A DNA stretch of 64,000 nucleotides from CAVZCK01 sp963798805. GTDB lineage: Bacteria; Pseudomonadota; Alphaproteobacteria; Rhizobiales; Rhodomicrobiaceae. Location of the stretch: positions 1,240,001-1,304,000 of the forward strand of contig CAWCVC010000010.1 of assembly GCA_963798805.1 (NCBI GenBank), written 5' to 3'. The notes under the pieces are model-generated. The model searched no databases. It was not told where the DNA came from and saw nothing but the letters and a program-made list of their open reading frames with translations. Of this stretch, positions 43,994 to 54,058 are shown piece by piece; position 1 is the stretch's first letter; every line of letters begins with the position of its first letter. The translations under genes were made by a program, and so were the position numbers.

Positions 43994-44677
43994 ATGCCCG
44001 AAGTGATCATCAACGGCCCAGCCGGGCGTATCGAAGCCCGGTACCATCATGAATCGGCTAATTTCGCGCCGATCGCCCTCATCCTGCACCCGCATCCGCA
44101 ATTCGGCGGGACGATGAACAACCAGATCGTCTATCAGCTCTATTACGCCTTCGCCAATCGCGGCTTTTCGGTGCTGCGCTTCAATTTCCGAGGGGTGGGC
44201 CGAAGTCAGGGGCTGTTCGACAATGGGCCGGGCGAGCTTGCCGACGCGGCGACCGCGCTCGACTGGCTGCAGATCTATAACCCGGACGCGCGCTCCTGCT
44301 GGATCGCGGGAATCTCCTTCGGTTCCTGGATCGCCATGCAGTTGCTCATGCGCCGCCCGGAGATCGACGGCTTCATCGCGGTGGCGCCCCCGGCCAATCT
44401 CTATGATTTCAGCTTCCTGGCGCCCTGCCCGTCATCCGGCCTGATGATCAATGGCGCGGAGGACCGCGTGGTGCCGCCCGAGGCGGTGAAAAGCCTCGTC
44501 GACAAGCTCAAGACGCAAAGGGGCATCGTGATCAGCCATGATGTCATTCCGGGCGCCAACCATTTCTTCGAGGACCGGATGGACGAACTGATGGGCGCGG
44601 TCAACGGCTATCTCGACCGCCGCCTCGACCCGGCTTATAAGCTCCCCTCACCGGGTAGATCCAAAAGCAAGGAATAG
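43994..44677 (+). CDS. Alpha/beta hydrolase (dienelactone-hydrolase-like)
   Basis: 227 residues. Oxyanion region LILHPHPQFGGTMNNQIVYQ, nucleophile elbow CWIAGISFGSWIAMQLL with the Ser in GISFGS, the acid near GAEDRVVPPE and the His in VIPGANHFFEDRM. It matches a group of small cytoplasmic alpha/beta hydrolases common in alphaproteobacteria; the substrate is unknown. It is divergent from the suf operon and convergent with the EF-G-like gene, with a hairpin between them. Confidence 0.8.
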   Translation: MPEVIINGPAGRIEARYHHESANFAPIALILHPHPQFGGTMNNQIVYQLYYAFANRGFSVLRFNFRGVGRSQGLFDNGPGELADAATALDWLQIYNPDARSCWIAGISFGSWIAMQLLMRRPEIDGFIAVAPPANLYDFSFLAPCPSSGLMINGAEDRVVPPEAVKSLVDKLKTQRGIVISHDVIPGANHFFEDRMDELMGAVNGYLDRRLDPAYKLPSPGRSKSKE

Positions 44678-44708
44678 CGCCAGCCCCGGCGCAAGGCGAG
44701 GCTGGCGC
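44677..44708. terminator. Hairpin between convergent genes
   Basis: GCGCCAGCC (44677-44685) pairs with GGCTGGCGC (44700-44708). The stem lies exactly in the short gap between the ends of the hydrolase and EF-G-like genes. There is no clear T-run on either strand, but position and strength suggest a shared transcription stop. Confidence 0.5.
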
Positions 44709-44725
44709 CGTGATTGGGCGTCAGA

Positions 44726-46774
44726 TCACGCCGCGACCGAACTATGCGCCATAATCTGTTCGGCCAGCTTGCCGGTCACCTCCGCGAGATGATCGAACTG
44801 CGCCGTAAAGCTGGCGCTGCCGGCGGTCGCCGAGCGCAGCTCGATGATCACGTCCTGCATCTCCAATTCCGGGATATGCGCCTGCACGACGTCCCAGCCC
44901 GGCCAGCCGGGTCTCGCATCGAAGCCGAGGATCTGCCCGCGGCGGGATGAGATGATGCCGTTGATCTTCGATGTCGCCTCCGACGGCACCGCGATCTCCA
45001 CGGCGACCACCGGCTCGAGCAGAACCGGCGAGCATTTCGGCATTCCCTCCACCATGGCGAGGCGCCCGGCGGCGCGGAAAGCCATGTCGGATGAATCCAC
45101 CGAGTGATAGGAGCCGTCCTTGAGGCACACCGCGAGATCGACGACGGGGAAGCCGAGCGGGCCGGAGGTCAGGAAATCGCGAACGCCGTTTTCGACCGAC
45201 GGGATATATTGCCGGGGCACAACGCCGCCGGTGATCTCCTCAGTGAAGACGAAGCCCGAGCCGCGCGGCAGCGGCTGGATATCGATCACGACATCGCCGA
45301 ACTGCCCGTGGCCGCCGCTCTGCTTCTTGTGCCTGCCGCGGATCTCGACGCTCTTGCGGATGGTCTCCTTATAGGGGATTTGCCGCGGCCTGGTTTCCGC
45401 GGTCACGCCGAAGCGCCGTGCGAGCTGCTTCAGCGCAATGCGCAGATGCATCTCGCCCTGGCCCCACAGCACCATCTCGCCGGTGTCCTGGCTGTGAACG
45501 AGATAGAGCGAGGGGTCTTCCTCGATCAGTTTGCCAATCGAGGCCGTCAGCTTGATTTCGTCCTTCCGCTCGGCGGCGGCCAGCGCCAGCCCGTAAACCG
45601 GATGGGGCGGCTGCGGCGACTCGATCTGCTCGATGACGGTCTTGCCGCTGGTGAGGGTTTCCCCGGTCTTGGCGCTTTCGAGACGGCCGAGCGCCACCGT
45701 GTCGCCGGGTCCGGCTCCTGCCGGCAGTTTTTTCGGCTCCTGTCCCCAGAGGGCGAACACACCCGCCGCGCGCTCCTCACCGCTCGGCCCGGTGACGACC
45801 GTTCCGTCGGAGAACGAGCCACCAAGGACGCGGACCAGCGACAGCTTGCCAGCATGAGCCGTGTGGTAGGTCTTGAAGACATAGGCGCGCGGCTCGGGAG
45901 TTGCAGCGCCGAGCCGCTTCGCGGTCGCTTCAACAAACGGAGCTTCGTGACGCAGCGCCTTGAGCAGGCGGGTGACGCCATTGCCGCGTTCGGCGCAACC
46001 AAGCAAGACCGGGCAGATCTTGCCCTCTTTCAGATCGAGGCTGAGATCGTCGAAAACGCGGTCGCGCGGCGGCTGGATATCGCCGAGCAGCGCTTCGAGC
46101 AGATCGTCATCATAGTCCGCCAGCTTCTCCAGCATGGAGAACCGCGCCTCGGCTTCGCGTTCGGCGAGGTCGCCGGGAATTTCGATGACTTCGCTCGGCG
46201 CGTGCTCGCGATAGACGAAGGCGCGCTCCAGCGCCAGGTCGACGAAGCCGGTGGCGATGCCGTTCTGCCAGATGGGGATCTGCCGAAGCACCAGCGGCAA
46301 TGAGCTCGCCGGCTGCAGCATCGGCACGATATCGCGGATCGGGACCTCGATCTTGTCGATCTTGTTCAGATAAAGGAAATGCGGGATTTGCCGGTCCCTC
46401 AGCTCCTTCAGGATGATCTGCAGCGCCGGCAGCTTCTTCTCATCCGCCTCGCAGACTACGACCGCCGCATCGCAGATGGTCAGCGCCGATTGCGCGTGGA
46501 ATTGGAACTCGACCGAGCCGGGGCAATCGACAAATATGAACTTGTCTCCCAGAAATGTCACATCCGCGACATTCGGCTCGATGCTCATCGCATGATCGCG
46601 CGCTTCCGGCGAGGCGTCGCCGACCGTATTCCCGGCACTCACCGTGCCTTGCCGGGAGATGGCGCCCGTCCGCGCCAGTATGGCTTCGAGAAGAGTCGTC
46701 TTGCCGCTCAAATACGGCCCTACCAATGCAATACACCGGGCGCCCCTACCAGCTTGGCCGCCTGACTCTCCCAT
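44726..46774 (-). CDS. Elongation factor G-like GTPase (EF-G2 type)
   Basis: 682 residues with the EF-G domain order. G1 is LVGPYLSGKTTLLEAI, G3 DCPGSVEFQFHAQ, G4 LYLNKIDKI. Domain II (VRVLGGSFSDGTVVTGPSGE) and the domain IV-V part (KKQSGGHGQFGDVVIDIQPL, SRRGQILGFDARPGWPGWDV) follow. It differs from canonical EF-G in its G1 loop and lower conservation of the G2 region, so it is a paralogue rather than the main translocase. Its role is unclear. Nothing of the str operon is nearby, as expected for the paralogue. Confidence 0.85.
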   Translation of the reverse strand: MGESGGQAGRGARCIALVGPYLSGKTTLLEAILARTGAISRQGTVSAGNTVGDASPEARDHAMSIEPNVADVTFLGDKFIFVDCPGSVEFQFHAQSALTICDAAVVVCEADEKKLPALQIILKELRDRQIPHFLYLNKIDKIEVPIRDIVPMLQPASSLPLVLRQIPIWQNGIATGFVDLALERAFVYREHAPSEVIEIPGDLAEREAEARFSMLEKLADYDDDLLEALLGDIQPPRDRVFDDLSLDLKEGKICPVLLGCAERGNGVTRLLKALRHEAPFVEATAKRLGAATPEPRAYVFKTYHTAHAGKLSLVRVLGGSFSDGTVVTGPSGEERAAGVFALWGQEPKKLPAGAGPGDTVALGRLESAKTGETLTSGKTVIEQIESPQPPHPVYGLALAAAERKDEIKLTASIGKLIEEDPSLYLVHSQDTGEMVLWGQGEMHLRIALKQLARRFGVTAETRPRQIPYKETIRKSVEIRGRHKKQSGGHGQFGDVVIDIQPLPRGSGFVFTEEITGGVVPRQYIPSVENGVRDFLTSGPLGFPVVDLAVCLKDGSYHSVDSSDMAFRAAGRLAMVEGMPKCSPVLLEPVVAVEIAVPSEATSKINGIISSRRGQILGFDARPGWPGWDVVQAHIPELEMQDVIIELRSATAGSASFTAQFDHLAEVTGKLAEQIMAHSSVAA

Positions 46775-46918
46775 TTTATTTCCTCCGTCGCGATTATTGA
46801 CATCTTCTGGCGTGCTCTTTCGTCCGCACGCGGTAGTTGCCCATGGTGAACCGCTATTAGAAGCTTGGCAAGAGCGGCTACACCGGAGGTTGGTGAAGTT
46901 ATGGAAGGACGCCGGAGG

Positions 46919-47764
46919 CTAAGCGAGAAAATCGAGGCCCACATCGAGCGCGGGTGAAGAATGCGTTAACGCACCCGAGGAGATCAGATCGACACCGGTT
47001 TCTGCGATAGCGCGGACCGTGTCGAGCGTGACACCGCCGGATGCTTCGAGGATCACGCGGTCGCTGGTCATCGAGACCGCGCGGCGCAGGATATCAAGGC
47101 TCATATTGTCCAGAAGCGCCGCGTCGATCTTGTAGCGCAACGCCTCTTCGAGCTGCTCAAGCCGGTCGACCTCGACCTCAATCTTGACGAGATGGCCGAC
47201 CGCCGCACGCGTGCGCTCGATGGCCGGGCCGATACCTCCGGCCGCGACGACATGGTTGTCCTTGATGAGAACGGCATCGAACAGACCGAAGCGATGGTTC
47301 ATGCCGCCGCCCATGCGCACGGCATATTTCTCGAAGGCGCGCAGGCCCGGCGTGGTCTTGCGCGTGCAGCAGATATGCGCCTTCGTGCCCTCAATCGCAC
47401 TCGCGAAGGTGCGCGTGTGCGTGGCGATGCCACTCAGATGGCCGAGGAAGTTGAGCGCGATCCGCTCCGCAGACAGTATTGCGCGAGTATTCCCACGTAT
47501 TTCAGCAACATGATCACCAGCCTCGGCATCACGACCGTCGCCGATCTGGATCTCGAAGGTAAGACCCGGATCGAGCCGCCGAAACGCCGCTTCGGCAATC
47601 GGAAGCCCGGCGATCCGACCCGGTTTGCGGGCGGCAATCACCGCTCGCGAGCGATCGCCGGCGGGAATAATGGCGTTTGTGGTAATATCGCCGCTGAGGC
47701 CGAGATCTTCCGCAAAGGCCGCGTCCAACGCGGGCGCGATCAGGTGGTCGGGAAAGGCGCTCAT
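46919..47764 (-). CDS. nadC: Quinolinate phosphoribosyltransferase NadC
   Basis: 281 residues; makes nicotinate mononucleotide from quinolinate in NAD synthesis. Landmarks are DLGLSGDITTNAIIPAGDRS, NFLGHLSGIATHTRTF, ICCTRKTTPGLRAFEKYAVR with MGGGMNHRFGLFDAVLIKDN after it, and VILEASGGVTLDTVRAIAET. It overlaps the end of nadB by four bases (ATGA), so the two are translationally coupled. nadA is not in the window. Confidence 0.95.
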   Translation of the reverse strand: MSAFPDHLIAPALDAAFAEDLGLSGDITTNAIIPAGDRSRAVIAARKPGRIAGLPIAEAAFRRLDPGLTFEIQIGDGRDAEAGDHVAEIRGNTRAILSAERIALNFLGHLSGIATHTRTFASAIEGTKAHICCTRKTTPGLRAFEKYAVRMGGGMNHRFGLFDAVLIKDNHVVAAGGIGPAIERTRAAVGHLVKIEVEVDRLEQLEEALRYKIDAALLDNMSLDILRRAVSMTSDRVILEASGGVTLDTVRAIAETGVDLISSGALTHSSPALDVGLDFLA

Positions 47765-49350
47765 GGTTGGTCCTGCTTTTCCTCTATTGCGGCAGCCATT
47801 TTGCGCGCTTCTTGCAGAGTCAGAACGCTCCGGCGCGCCTCGCTGGATGTCTCCGGGAAATCCGTACGGTAATGTGCGCCTCGGCTTTCCTCGCGGTTGA
47901 AGGCGGCGACAGTCATGAACCGCGCGGCCTCGACCATATTGGCGAGCGGAGACGACGCTGAGGCCTGGTCTGCGAGTTCCTCGATAAATGCGAGCGCCGC
48001 AACAAGGCTCGCGGCCGACCGGACCACGCCGACATGCGCGGTCATTGCCTCTTCAAGCGCGGCCATCTTGCCGGGATCGAGACGGGCGTCATAATTCGGC
48101 GCACCAGTCGGCTGCGCGGCTTTGGCGTTCACTGCCAATCCCGAAATGCTTTCCGCCGCGCGCGCCGCCATGACCACGGCCTCCAGAAGCGAGTTGGAGG
48201 CCAGCCGGTTCGCGCCGTGCAGGCCGGTGCAGGCCACCTCGCCGGCCGCCCAAAGTCCGGGAATGCTGGTGCGCGCATCCCCATCGGTGCGAACGCCGCC
48301 CATGTGATAATGCGCGGCCGGCGCGATGGGAATGAGATCAGTCGCAGGATCGAGACCGGCCGCCGCGCAGGCCGCGTAAACGGTCGGAAAATGCTCCGGC
48401 ATTTCCGCGCCGAGCGCTCCGCGGCAATCGAGATAAGCACCCCGCCCGCTCGCCCGCTCCGTCTGCACGCCCCGCGCAACGACATCGCGCGGCGCCAGTT
48501 CAGCGTCCGGGTGCACCGCGAGCATGAACCGCTCGCCGTTTCGGTTGACAAGCTTTGCGCCCTCGCCGCGCAAGGCCTCGGTCGCAAGCGGCGCCGGATG
48601 TTTGCCGATATCGAGAGCGGTAGGATGAAACTGAACGAACTCCGGATCCGCGATCACCGCGCCGGCCCGAGCCGCGATGGCGATGCCGTCGCCGCGCGCC
48701 TCCGGGGGATTGGTCGTGAGCGTAAAAAGCTGGCCGACGCCGCCGGTCGCCAGAATCACTGCGCGCGCTGGTAGATACGCACAAGCCGCAGGGCCGTCGG
48801 CCTGTGAGGGTGCGTAGTAGAGACCGGCAACCTGCCCGTCCACGAGCGCGAGATCTGCGGCGGCCATTTCCTCCAGCACTGTGATCGACGGCGTATTCCG
48901 CGCCGCCGTGATCAGTGCCGCCATGATCGCCTTGCCGGCCTGATCGCCACGCACGCCGATGACGCGCCGCTCGCTATGCGCCGCCTCGCGGGACTGGCGC
49001 AGCCGCCCTTCCAGGTCGCGGTCGAAGGGCACCCCGTAGCGCAGGAGATCCTCGACGCGCGCCGGCGCCTCGCGCACGATCATGTTGACGATCGCCTCGT
49101 CGCAAAGCCCTGCGCCGGCCCGGATCGTATCGGCGGCATGCTTCTCGAAACTATCGCCCTCGCTGAGCGCCACGGCAATACCGGCTTGCGCCCAGGCGCT
49201 GGAAGCACCTTCGCCGAGAGGGCGCGGCGTCACGATCGTCACCGGCATCGGCGCGAGTTTCAGCGCCGCGAATAGGCCGGCAAGCCCACCGCCGACGATC
49301 ACCACCGGCCGTTCGCGGCTCGCGCCGTCATCTGATGCTAAGTCCGCCAT
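47761..49350 (-). CDS. nadB: L-aspartate oxidase NadB
   Basis: About 529 residues. FAD site VVIVGGGLAGLFAALKLA, the active region RVIGVRGDQAGKAIMAALIT, ATGGVGQLFTLTTNPPEARG, QFHPTALDI, and AAHYHMGGVRTDGDARTSIP then GLWAAGEVACTGLHGANRLA. It oxidises aspartate to iminoaspartate, the first step towards quinolinate. I prefer the ATG at 49350 (MADLASDDG) to the one 51 bases upstream. It forms an operon with nadC. Confidence 0.93.
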   Translation of the reverse strand: MADLASDDGASRERPVVIVGGGLAGLFAALKLAPMPVTIVTPRPLGEGASSAWAQAGIAVALSEGDSFEKHAADTIRAGAGLCDEAIVNMIVREAPARVEDLLRYGVPFDRDLEGRLRQSREAAHSERRVIGVRGDQAGKAIMAALITAARNTPSITVLEEMAAADLALVDGQVAGLYYAPSQADGPAACAYLPARAVILATGGVGQLFTLTTNPPEARGDGIAIAARAGAVIADPEFVQFHPTALDIGKHPAPLATEALRGEGAKLVNRNGERFMLAVHPDAELAPRDVVARGVQTERASGRGAYLDCRGALGAEMPEHFPTVYAACAAAGLDPATDLIPIAPAAHYHMGGVRTDGDARTSIPGLWAAGEVACTGLHGANRLASNSLLEAVVMAARAAESISGLAVNAKAAQPTGAPNYDARLDPGKMAALEEAMTAHVGVVRSAASLVAALAFIEELADQASASSPLANMVEAARFMTVAAFNREESRGAHYRTDFPETSSEARRSVLTLQEARKMAAAIEEKQDQP

Positions 49351-49511
49351 CCGGTCCGCTTTCCCGGCCACCCCGCAATATGCGCGGCTTTCTCCTCGCA
49401 CAAGATGGCGCTTGCGAAGCTTGCTGTATAGGTAATTGCGCTATGCTGAAAATGCGGATCGCCGGCGCGTCGGCGGTTCCGCCTCTCGGCAACGCAGCTT
49501 TACGCCCCGCT

Positions 49512-50531
49512 TCAATCCGCGATCTTGACGATCAGCTTGCCGAAATTGTCACCCTGCAGCAGCCCGATGAAAGCCTCCGGCGCTTTCTCCAGCCCATCCA
49601 CTATGTCCTCGCGATATTTGATCCTGCCTTCCCGCATCCAACTGCCGACGTCCCGCTGGAAATCGGCAAGCTGGGAGGCGAAGTCCCAGACAATGAAGCC
49701 CTGGATCCGCAGCCGCTTCGTAAGGGTCAGCCGCATCAGCTGGGGCAGACGGTCGGGACCGGGCGGAAGATCGGTCTGATTATATTGCGAGATCAGACCG
49801 CACACCGGAATGCGCGCGAAGTCATTGAGCAGCGGCATCACTGCGTCCCACACCTCACCGCCCACGTTCTCGAAATAGATGTCGATGCCGAGCGGACAAG
49901 CCTCGCCGAGCTGGGCTGCCAGATCCGTGGCGCGGCGGTCGAGCGCGGCGTCGAAGTCGAGTTCGTCGGTCAGATAGGAGAGCTTGTTTTCCGCCGCGAT
50001 GCCGACCACGCGGCAGCCCTTGATCTTGCCGATCTGGCCGACGGTCGAGCCGACCGGCCCCGCCGCCGCCGCCACAACCAACGTCTCGGCTTCCTTGGGC
50101 TGGCCGATATTGGTAAGGCCGGTATAGGCGGTCATGCCCGGCATGCCCAGGACGCCAAGGGCGGTGGTAATGGGCGCGATCGCCGGATCGATCCGCATCA
50201 GACCCTTGCCGTCGGAAAGTGCATAATCCTGCCAGCCGCCCATCGCCGAGACCAGATCGCCCGGCGCATAGGCAGGATTGTTCGAGGCCACCACCTCGCT
50301 GACCGTGCCGCCGCCGAGCGGCTGGCCGATTTCGAAGCCCTTGGCGTAGGATTTCGCCGTGCTCATGCGGCCGCGCATATAGGGGTCGAGCGAGAGATAC
50401 TTGTTGCGGAGAAGAATCTGGTCCAGGCCCGGCGCAGGAACCGGCGTTTCAGCATATTGGAAGTTTTCCGGCGTCGGCTCACCGTTCGGATGCGATGCAA
50501 AGAGAATCTGCCGATTGATGCCTCCGGCCAT
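49512..50531 (-). CDS. MDR-family NADP-dependent reductase
   Basis: 339 residues without zinc ligands: NRQILFASHPNGEPTPENFQ at the start, PYMRGRMS, GMTAYTGLTNIGQPKEAETL, the nucleotide loop VVAAAAGPVGSTVGQIGKIK, and YFENVGGEVWDAVMPLLNDF. This is the leukotriene B4 12-hydroxydehydrogenase/CurA-like group that reduces enones. The natural substrate is unknown. It is a single gene with a normal length. Confidence 0.88.
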   Translation of the reverse strand: MAGGINRQILFASHPNGEPTPENFQYAETPVPAPGLDQILLRNKYLSLDPYMRGRMSTAKSYAKGFEIGQPLGGGTVSEVVASNNPAYAPGDLVSAMGGWQDYALSDGKGLMRIDPAIAPITTALGVLGMPGMTAYTGLTNIGQPKEAETLVVAAAAGPVGSTVGQIGKIKGCRVVGIAAENKLSYLTDELDFDAALDRRATDLAAQLGEACPLGIDIYFENVGGEVWDAVMPLLNDFARIPVCGLISQYNQTDLPPGPDRLPQLMRLTLTKRLRIQGFIVWDFASQLADFQRDVGSWMREGRIKYREDIVDGLEKAPEAFIGLLQGDNFGKLIVKIAD

Positions 50532-50642
50532 GCGCGTCCTCCGCCTCTCAGGCGCAATGTGCAGCGCCCGCTCGATGATATGCGGCGGGCAGCTTAGCGC
50601 AAGCCGGGGGCGAAGGGCCAGACGCGGAATGCCTGCGGCGTG

Positions 50643-51873
50643 CTATTTCTCGCTCTCGAGTGTGGTGTCGATGCGCGAGCCGGCTTCGAGGGTGCGGTGC
50701 ACCGGGCAGCGATTGGCGATTTCCAGCAACCGCTGGCGCTGATCGTCCGTGAGGTTGCCGCCGAGCCGCAGAGTGCGGCCGAAATGGTCGATTCGCGCGG
50801 TGTCATTGTTCTCGCAGTCCTTGCTGTCCTCCAGATGCCGCTTTTCGTGGCGGACGTTCACCTCGACATGGTCGAGCGGAATCTGCTTCCGGTCGGCATA
50901 GAGGCGCACGGTCATCGCCGTGCAGGCGCCGAGGCCGATGGCGAGGAAATCGTAAGGGCTGGGGCCTGTGTCGGTGCCGCCGACATCGGCCGGCTCATCG
51001 GCGAAGAGCCGGTGCGGCCCGGCCTGGACCCGCTGCTGAAATTTGCCTTCGCCAGTCTCCGACACGACCACTTCGCCTTCCGCCGCGCCGGTCTCTGCCT
51101 TCGCGGTCTCTCCCGTAATGTAGCGCGAGGCCCAGGCGCTCAGCACTTCGGCGACATAGGCGGCATCCTCGCGCCGCGACAGCATATGATCGGCGCCGTC
51201 GAGCGAGATGAAGCTTTTTGGGTGTTTCGCCGCCTCGAAGATCGCTGAGGCGTTCTCGATGCCGACGACGTTGTCCGTCGGCGAATGGAAAATCAGCAGC
51301 GCCTTATGCATTTTCGCGATTCGGTCGCGGAAACTCGCAGCTTCGAGATCGTCGAGGAACTGCTTCCTGATATGGAACTTGCGGCCGCCGAGCGCGACTT
51401 CCGCCTCGCCTTTCTCGCGGATGTCGTCTACATGCGCAGCGAAATGCTTCACGACGTGGGCCGCATCGGACGGAGCGCCAATGGTGGCCACGGCCGTCGC
51501 CTCGGGAATATCGCCAGCTGCGGCGAGCACCGCCGCGCCGCCCAGACTATGGCCGATCAACAACTCAGGGGCTTGGCCCTCCGACCGGAGATAGTCGGCG
51601 GCGGCGATGAGATCCTGGACGTTAGAGGAGAAATTGGTGTTGGCAAATTCTCCTGCGCTGCCGCCAAGACCGGTGAAGTCGAAGCGCAGCACCTGAAAAC
51701 CACGCTCCGCAAGCTCTCTGGCGATTCGAGTTCGCGGCAAAACCGTCCTTCGAGCAGGTGAAGCAATGGGCGAAAATCGCTGTCGCTCTCGGCTTTCCGG
51801 CGGGACGCTCCAGTCGCGCGGCGAGCGAATGCCCTTGCGATCCGGGGAATATAAGCCTGTCCGACGCGGTCAT
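50643..51873 (-). pseudogene. Alpha/beta hydrolase-OsmC fusion, one-base insertion
   Basis: The start (MTASDRLIFPGSQGHSLAAR, then ATAIFAHCFTCSKDGFAA) is in one frame. Near 51730 an extra base moves the rest to another frame, where TRIARELAERGFQVLRFDFT, the Ser in LLIGHSLGGAAVLAA, and a C-terminal OsmC domain with GLGACTAMTVRLYADRKQIP and RCPVHRTLEAG follow. The OsmC part has both catalytic Cys. Intact homologues are common as one bifunctional protein of about 405 residues. This is the one frameshift I see in the core half. Confidence 0.8.
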
Positions 51874-52057
51874 GCGACCTCCTGACGATGTCTCTCCATA
51901 GACAATTTGGGATTGAGACGCCGTCAGGACTAGCGCCGATCGTGGCAGACGGCCAAATCACGTCTTCGGCCGTCGGCGTGAGCTACGCCTATACCATCGC
52001 AGTCGGCTGACGAACAGCATACAGGTCGCCACGGCAGATTGGCTCCTGCAAACGAAA

Positions 52058-52081
52058 AGAGCCGCCCCTGTGGGCGGCTCT
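52058..52081 (-). terminator. Rho-independent terminator after the porin gene
   Basis: AGAGCCGCCC and GGGCGGCTCT form a perfect ten-base stem with a four-base loop, followed on the minus strand by TTTT. It lies just after the porin stop codon. Confidence 0.85.
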
Positions 52082-52105
52082 CTCAATTAGCTTAGGTAAA
52101 CCCGA

Positions 52106-53353
52106 TCAGAACTTGATGCGCGAACCGAGCAGCACCAAAGAGAGGTCATCAAACGGGATGGACTGCCTGTCGCCTATCGGCAGATCGTCAAAGCTGTAAT
52201 TGGTATACTGCGCATAGATTTCCATGGCGGCACTGTCGATCTTCTGCGTCACGCCGAAGCCCCAGCGGGTAGCATCGCTGCCGTTGAAGGCGAAGTCCTT
52301 GTAGTCTCCGTACTCGCCGTAAAACGTCGTCGTGCCGTAAGGCAGAAACCTCTTTTCGATACCGAGCTGAGCGTACCAATAGTTCTCGTCGTTGAAGCCC
52401 GGTTCGCCCAGATCACGGCTGCCAGCGGCGAACGCACCGTAGATACCTGTCGGGACGTGCATGACGGACACTGATCCAGACACAGTCTTCACAGTGGGGT
52501 TACCGGGATCAAAGCAACCAGCGATGCTGCACTCGAGATCACTCTTATCACCCTCACTGTACCCGACTCCAGCGGCGATCCGAATGGAATTCCACTCCTT
52601 CTTGAACCGAAGAGCGACATCCCAGTAGTCATTCTCGCCCCAAGCCGCCGACACGATAAAGCCATAGATCGATGGCGAGTCGTAGCGGATCAAGTTCAGC
52701 CGATCTCCATCAAGATCATTGACAAAGGTCTTGAGCTGCGCACCGGTGTTAAGGTCAGCGCCGCTGCGAATGAGGAAGGAATTTCCGACCACGAGATTGG
52801 CGCTCGAGATCGAGTTGCCGAGCACGATTTCGGCGATGCCATCCGTCGAACTCGACTGCTGGCCGATGGTAACCCGGCCGAGACGATCGCTCTCGACATA
52901 CAGATTGTTCATGCGAATGTTGAAGATGCTGTTAAGCCCGCCAGACGACTTCGGCACGCCCGTGCCGCCGGAGTCAAACTGGCTCACACCGTTCGCAGGC
53001 GCATTGAGGTAGTCGAACTCCAGATTGTAACCGGCCGTCCAGCCCGGCTTGATGCTCGCCTTGCCGATCAAGCCGATACGGCTGCCCGACGTGGTATTGT
53101 CGACGACATAAGCGTCGCTGTCCTGGCCGTCGTCCCAGATCAACAGGGCCTTGTTCACCTGGCCATAGACCTGCAGCGAAACGACGCGATTGCCCTTGCG
53201 AGCGGTCGTGGCTTCGAGTTCGGCAACACGCTCTTCCAGATCGGCGCAGCACCCGCCGCCCAGATCAGCAGCTTTCACAGTCTTAGCTGAAACAGTTGCG
53301 CCAAGGAGCAAACCGGCAGCCGCGACCAAAGCAAAGCGACTGGTCATCTTCAT
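52106..53353 (-). CDS. Rhizobiales-type porin
   Basis: About 415 residues: a signal peptide (TSRFALVAAAGLLLGATVSA), then a short coiled coil (LEERVAELEATTARKGNRVV) that starts the barrel (SLQVYGQVNKALLIWDDGQD), FNIRMNNLYVESDRLGRVTI GQQSSSTD pore-loop segment, and a last strand ending in Phe (SLVLLGSRIKF). It is a trimeric general porin of the outer membrane. The ATG at 53353 gives the signal peptide directly; a TTG and an ATG upstream are possible. A strong terminator follows. Likely highly expressed. Confidence 0.88.
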   Translation of the reverse strand: MKMTSRFALVAAAGLLLGATVSAKTVKAADLGGGCCADLEERVAELEATTARKGNRVVSLQVYGQVNKALLIWDDGQDSDAYVVDNTTSGSRIGLIGKASIKPGWTAGYNLEFDYLNAPANGVSQFDSGGTGVPKSSGGLNSIFNIRMNNLYVESDRLGRVTIGQQSSSTDGIAEIVLGNSISSANLVVGNSFLIRSGADLNTGAQLKTFVNDLDGDRLNLIRYDSPSIYGFIVSAAWGENDYWDVALRFKKEWNSIRIAAGVGYSEGDKSDLECSIAGCFDPGNPTVKTVSGSVSVMHVPTGIYGAFAAGSRDLGEPGFNDENYWYAQLGIEKRFLPYGTTTFYGEYGDYKDFAFNGSDATRWGFGVTQKIDSAAMEIYAQYTNYSFDDLPIGDRQSIPFDDLSLVLLGSRIKF

Positions 53354-53380
53354 GGATCCCCCAATCATCTCTCTCTCCAA

Positions 53381-54058
53381 ACAGCCCCCCAGGCTTGGAC
53401 CTGCCGGGCCTTTCCCAAATACAGAGACACCTTCACGTCAGCGCCGGAGGTCTCTGCCATTCAAGTCTGCCAGCGGATAAACCCCATGGTGCTGACGACC
53501 CAAATTTCTTAGCCTTTCCGAGCCAGCTTTCGTTTCCCATCGGCTCGTCGGGCTTACACAAATTTTGTTAGACGAAACCCTCGGGGCGGTAAACAAGAAC
53601 CCCGCTCAACGCCTTCATCCAACGACCGCTTGTGGCTGAACGGCCACGAAAACGGCAGTTTTTCGCGCCTAAGTAGCAGATCCGCAAATGCCCAACCATT
53701 TCTGGGCGTTGCGGAACGAAAGACTCGCTTAACGCTTTGCTCATCTTGCGGCGCGAAATCGAAGCACTTTGTGCCTGTAGCTTCGGCAATATAATGCGAT
53801 TCGCATATGCCGCATTGGCTAAGAGCACATTGGCGCGTGTTGTGGGTAAGTCTGCAATTCGTGCAGATTGCCGGACAGAATTAGCGCCGCCACCACGCGA
53901 AATATTTGAGACTCTACTCGGAAGACGCAGGCGGCCTTCAGGCTGATGTTGCCGCGATCCGAAACATGCGCGAATTGAGGTCATTTTGGCGGAAAGGCAA
54001 GCGTTCGGTTTGCCGACACTCGGCAGAAGGCGATCGCGTTGGAGGCCGGGAGCCGGAC
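53381..54058. other. Long porin upstream region, no supported gene
   Basis: About 680 bases between the porin start and the next gene. The single long minus-strand frame in it has no signal, family or ribosome binding site. An extended porin regulatory leader is likely, but I see no clear promoter pair. Confidence 0.4.
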
